Below, piece by piece: positions 5,662 through 8,488 of a DNA stretch of 8,488 nucleotides (the stretch's first letter is position 1; each line of letters opens with the position of its first letter). Where the stretch lies: assembly GCA_021792815.1 (NCBI GenBank), contig JAJYTX010000090.1, forward strand, positions 1 to 8,488, given 5' to 3'. A model generated the notes under the pieces. The model was not told where the DNA came from, did no database searches, and was given only the letters and a program-made list of their open reading frames with translations. The stretch is from Pseudomonadota bacterium (GTDB lineage Bacteria > Pseudomonadota > Gammaproteobacteria > Steroidobacterales > Steroidobacteraceae). Both the position numbers and the translations under genes were made by a program.

Positions 5662-6702
5662 ATGTCCGTCATACGCCTCGCACCATCCCAGGTCACCGTC
5701 GAGTGCCAGGAGGGCGATACCGTCCTCACGGCGCTGGAGCGGGCCGGCTTCGCACTGCCCAACAACTGCCGCGCCGGCGCTTGCGGCGAGTGCAAGGTCC
5801 GGGTGCTCTCGGGCACCTTCGACCAGGGGTTCGTGCTCGACATGGCCCTGTCTGCCGAGGAACGTCACGCGGGCTTCGGCCTGATGTGCATGGCCAAGCC
5901 GCTCTCGCAGGAAATGACCATCGAGTGGGGCTCGACCGAGGCGCGTCCACGGCTGTTCCCACCGGCCGAGGATATGCCGTTCATCGTCATCGAGCGGATA
6001 GAACGGACGCCGGTCATCGTCGAGCTTCGCCTGCGTCCGATCGGCGATCCGATGCGCTTCTGGCCCGGACAGTACGTGACGCTGCGCAGGCCCGGCGCCA
6101 CCCGGCCGCGCCCCTATTCCATCGCGAGCGCACCGCGCCCCGACGGCGAGCTGACGCTGCAGGTGACACGCCAGGATCCCGGCGAGACCAGCGGCTGGCT
6201 GCACAGGGAGGTACGCGTCGGCGACCCGGTGCAGATTTCAGGTCCCTACGGGACGTTCATCGGCGATCCGTCGGTGCAGACTCCCGTGCTGTGTCTTGCG
6301 GCCGGCTCCGGGCTCGCGCCGATCCTGTCGCTCACCGAAGCGGCCCTGCGTCGCGGCTACAACGCACCGGTCGCGCTGATGTTTTCGGCTCGTACCGAGG
6401 CAGACGTGTACTGCCGTGGATTGATCGAATTCTGGCGCGCGCGCCACCGGAATTTCAGTTTCGTGCCCACCCTGACCCGCGAGTGCCGTGACGGCACGCG
6501 CCACGGCAGAATTCCCGAGATCCTGCCCGATCTGTATCCGGATCTGTCCGAGTTCAGCGTGTTCGTCGCCGGCAGCCCGGCCTTCGTCGACAGCTGCGTG
6601 GCGGTAGTGAAGCGGCTCGGCGCCCAGCCCGGGCGCATCCACACGGAAGGATTCGTGCCACTGCCCTCGGAGGCGCCGCCCGCGACCGGTCGCGCCCCGT
6701 AA
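5662..6702 (+). CDS. Ferredoxin-FAD-NAD(P)H oxidoreductase, electron-transfer component of the oxygenase
   Basis: This is a 346-residue three-domain reductase. Residues 1 to about 90 are a plant-type [2Fe-2S] ferredoxin with cluster ligands Cys 36, Cys 41, Cys 44 and Cys 76 (CRAGACGEC and LMCMA). Residues about 105-200 are the FAD domain with RPYS (150-153) and the GPYGTF flavin-edge loop (194-199). Residues about 205-335 bind NAD(P)H, with LAAGSGLAPI (212-221) and the late VFVAGSP strand; the C-terminal EGFVP resembles the usual reductase end. The order ferredoxin-FAD-NAD is that of MmoC, DmpP and BenC reductases. In PaaE the ferredoxin is at the C-terminus, so this is not PaaE. It starts 21 bases after the diiron gene and is presumably cotranscribed and dedicated to it. 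Electrons would run from NAD(P)H to FAD to [2Fe-2S] to the diiron centre. All key residues are present. Confidence 0.92.
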   Translation: MSVIRLAPSQVTVECQEGDTVLTALERAGFALPNNCRAGACGECKVRVLSGTFDQGFVLDMALSAEERHAGFGLMCMAKPLSQEMTIEWGSTEARPRLFPPAEDMPFIVIERIERTPVIVELRLRPIGDPMRFWPGQYVTLRRPGATRPRPYSIASAPRPDGELTLQVTRQDPGETSGWLHREVRVGDPVQISGPYGTFIGDPSVQTPVLCLAAGSGLAPILSLTEAALRRGYNAPVALMFSARTEADVYCRGLIEFWRARHRNFSFVPTLTRECRDGTRHGRIPEILPDLYPDLSEFSVFVAGSPAFVDSCVAVVKRLGAQPGRIHTEGFVPLPSEAPPATGRAP

Positions 6703-6754
6703 GCGATGATCGCCTGGCCTCGCCACACCGTGCGCAGCGGCACGATCACGCTGC

Positions 6755-8482
6755 TCAGCGGGTCGTAACGGCCGGAGATTCGGGGATGTTCCGCGTCAGC
6801 CACTCAAGCATCTGCCGCATGGCCTGCATGCGGGTCGAGTCGGGCGCGGGGTCGTGGATCTTCCCGTGTGCATCCAGCACCTCTTGATCCCGAATGCCCT
6901 CGGTGACAAGCCACCGTGCGATCGGGCAGGCGGCGAGTTCACCCGAATGGCGCCGGTGCAGCGTGTCATGCATCGCCATCCACTGGTACGCCAAGGCGCC
7001 CACCCAGCTATGCAAGGCGGCGCCGTCGCTGCCGTGAAAGGGCTGTGTCCGGATCCAATCAGGGAGCGCCTCGGCCGGCATGGGCCGAGCCAGCCCGTAT
7101 CCCTGCCCCAGGCGGCAGCCGAGCACGATCGCCGCCTCGATGCTCCCGGGATCCTCCAGACCCTCGGCCACCACGTCACGCTCCAGATCCTGTCCGATCT
7201 GCACCACGGTCCGGATCAGGCTCAATGCCTTGATCGGATCGCGGGCGAGATCCCTGATGATGCCCTGGTCGACCTTGATCACGTCGAACGGCAGATCGGC
7301 CAGACGTCGCAAGCTGCTGAACCCGGATCCCAGGTCGTCCATGGCAATCTTGACACCCGTGGCTGCCAGGCGCGCAATGGCCTCATCCACTGTGCTGCCG
7401 TCCAACGCCTGGCTCTCGAGCAGTTCGAGTGTCAGGTGCGGCGGCTCCAGCTGCGCTTCGCGCAGCGCCTCTTGCACCCATCGGGCACAGTCCGGATGCA
7501 CCGCGGAGCTCGGCGCGAGATTGATCGACAGCCCGATGTCCAGCCGCTCGCTGCGCCAGCGCCGCAGGTGACCGAGTCCCTGCTGCAGCATCTGACGGAA
7601 CAGGGAATCGAGATCCGTCTCTCCCAACGCGGGCAGAAACTGTCCGGGAGCCAGCAGTACTCCCTGCGGCGTGCGCAGGCGCGCCAGCGCCTCCACCTTC
7701 ATCAGCCTGCCATTCGACAGGTCCACGACCGGCTGCACGGACAGCGTCACGCCGCCGCCATAAAGAAGTGACCTCACCTGCGTCGCCTGGCCGGTATCGA
7801 TCGCAGACCAGCGGCTCTGCGACATGCTCGTCATCTGATCCCAGCGATTCTGCAGCGACAGGCGCCAGGTGTGCATCCAACCGGAGGCGAACTGGTGCGG
7901 ATACGCTCCGAAGAGCATCAGCACGGCATGTACTGCGCCGTGTCGATGCACCGGGATGGTGACGGAGCTGCGGATACCGAACTCCTGCATCAGCGCCCGC
8001 CAGGGTTCGGTACGACTGTCGAGCTCATACGCGGCGATCTGCTGCTGAGAATCGGTGATCCAGGTCCTCGCAACCAGCCCGCGTCCGCGCGCATCCCGCG
8101 GGTCGAGCACCGGATACAGTTCGCGCACCCGATGCGCCTCGATCAGGGCGTCGGCGATGTCGCCGGCGGCGCGCTCGATGACCAGCCGGTTCTGCTCATC
8201 CGGGCGGTATACCACGGTCGCACGGATGCCCGGTAAGGACGCGAGCGCATTGAGTTCGGCCTGCTTCCAGTCCGCCGCCATGACCCTGCCGCCCATCGGG
8301 CGCGCGAGCAGCGTCTGGTACTGATCGAGGACCGCCTGCATGGCCTGCAGCTGGTGCTCCAGATCGAGCTGCAGCCGCGCCTCGGCGGCGCGCAGGCTGC
8401 GGTAGCGCGTGTGCGAGGTGAGCAACGCCGCATCCAGATGAGTGCGCAACAAGTCGCGATACAGGCTCATGGCCCGCGTCAT
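6755..8482 (-). CDS. c-di-GMP phosphodiesterase: GAF sensor, EAL domain, CZB-like C-terminus
   Basis: The product (575 residues from ATG 8482) has three parts. Residues about 65-200 look like a GAF-type sensor (GLVART, SVTIPV and a VLMLFG strand) behind an N-terminal helical stretch. Residues about 238-475 are an EAL domain with the residues expected for c-di-GMP hydrolysis: Glu 264 (EAL), Asn 321, Glu 353, Asp 382-383 (DDLGSG), Lys 403 (KVD), Glu 440 (AEGLE) and Gln 460 (GCRLGQGYG). No GGDEF domain is present. Residues about 485-565 carry His 491, Cys 519 followed by Trp 524, and HGKIH (His 539 and His 543), a 3His/1Cys pattern like zinc-binding CZB domains. No membrane segment is seen, so it should be cytoplasmic. 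The start is uncertain: the frame is still open at the window edge, and Met 5 is an alternative. It converges on the reductase gene with 52 bases between and is probably unrelated to the catabolic module. Confidence 0.9.
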   Translation of the reverse strand: MTRAMSLYRDLLRTHLDAALLTSHTRYRSLRAAEARLQLDLEHQLQAMQAVLDQYQTLLARPMGGRVMAADWKQAELNALASLPGIRATVVYRPDEQNRLVIERAAGDIADALIEAHRVRELYPVLDPRDARGRGLVARTWITDSQQQIAAYELDSRTEPWRALMQEFGIRSSVTIPVHRHGAVHAVLMLFGAYPHQFASGWMHTWRLSLQNRWDQMTSMSQSRWSAIDTGQATQVRSLLYGGGVTLSVQPVVDLSNGRLMKVEALARLRTPQGVLLAPGQFLPALGETDLDSLFRQMLQQGLGHLRRWRSERLDIGLSINLAPSSAVHPDCARWVQEALREAQLEPPHLTLELLESQALDGSTVDEAIARLAATGVKIAMDDLGSGFSSLRRLADLPFDVIKVDQGIIRDLARDPIKALSLIRTVVQIGQDLERDVVAEGLEDPGSIEAAIVLGCRLGQGYGLARPMPAEALPDWIRTQPFHGSDGAALHSWVGALAYQWMAMHDTLHRRHSGELAACPIARWLVTEGIRDQEVLDAHGKIHDPAPDSTRMQAMRQMLEWLTRNIPESPAVTTR

Positions 8483-8488
8483 CCATGC

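Noticed and set aside
5451..6491. Long + strand frame overlapping the oxygenase end and the reductase
   Set aside because: It is out of phase with both real genes, extremely Arg-rich and without motifs; the reductase frame has all cofactor signatures.
6729..6744. CGTGC/GCACG hairpin between the convergent reductase and EAL genes
   Set aside because: The 5-bp stem is short and no T-run follows in either direction, so it is not supported as a terminator.
6854..7771. 305-codon + strand frame antisense to the EAL gene
   Set aside because: The EAL catalytic residues are all on the - strand; the antisense product is His/Gln-rich with no domain.
1..8488. Searched for CRISPR arrays, tRNA or rRNA genes, insertion sequences and attachment sites
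   Set aside because: No regularly spaced repeats, tRNA-like cloverleaf, transposase motif or flanking direct repeats were seen.

Overview
The window is GC-rich, densely coded bacterial DNA. The long open frames on the antisense strands, the near-consensus sigma70-type promoter in a short AT island, and the gene families present all fit a high-GC proteobacterium. A gamma- or betaproteobacterial aromatic or hydrocarbon degrader is my inference; no rRNA or other taxonomic marker is present.

Layout: (1) 1-221, + strand: the last 72 codons of a receiver domain, probably the tail of a hybrid histidine kinase. (2) 328-4349, - strand, read right to left: an NAD(P)+-dependent aldehyde dehydrogenase, a PaaK-type aryl/phenylacetate-CoA ligase, then an AraC-family regulator. 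The dehydrogenase and ligase are separated by a 208-base gap holding two 8-base homopolymer runs and possible small reading frames. (3) 4350-4611: a divergent control region with an AT-rich island, a TTGACA/GATATT promoter pointing right and a perfect 8-bp inverted repeat that brackets it. (4) 4612-6702, + strand: a ferritin-like diiron-carboxylate protein (putative oxygenase) followed after 21 bases by a ferredoxin-FAD-NAD(P)H reductase. (5) 6755 to about 8482, - strand: a GAF-EAL c-di-GMP phosphodiesterase with a C-terminal His/Cys module resembling the zinc-binding CZB domain. It converges on the reductase gene.

The five central genes read as one catabolic module. The reductase would pass electrons from NAD(P)H through FAD and a [2Fe-2S] cluster to the diiron enzyme, which would oxidise an unknown substrate. 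The aldehyde dehydrogenase would turn a resulting aldehyde into an acid, the ligase would make its CoA thioester, and the AraC-type protein would sense an effector and control the divergent promoters. The families are well supported by motifs. The substrate and the order of steps are inference.

The best candidate for something undescribed is the two-gene diiron oxygenase plus reductase system. It has no visible companion hydroxylase subunits, Rieske protein or effector protein, and I cannot place the oxygenase in a named functional family. Secondary points are the promoter-spanning inverted repeat, the A8/G8 tracts beside a start codon with a ribosome binding site, and the EAL plus CZB-like architecture.
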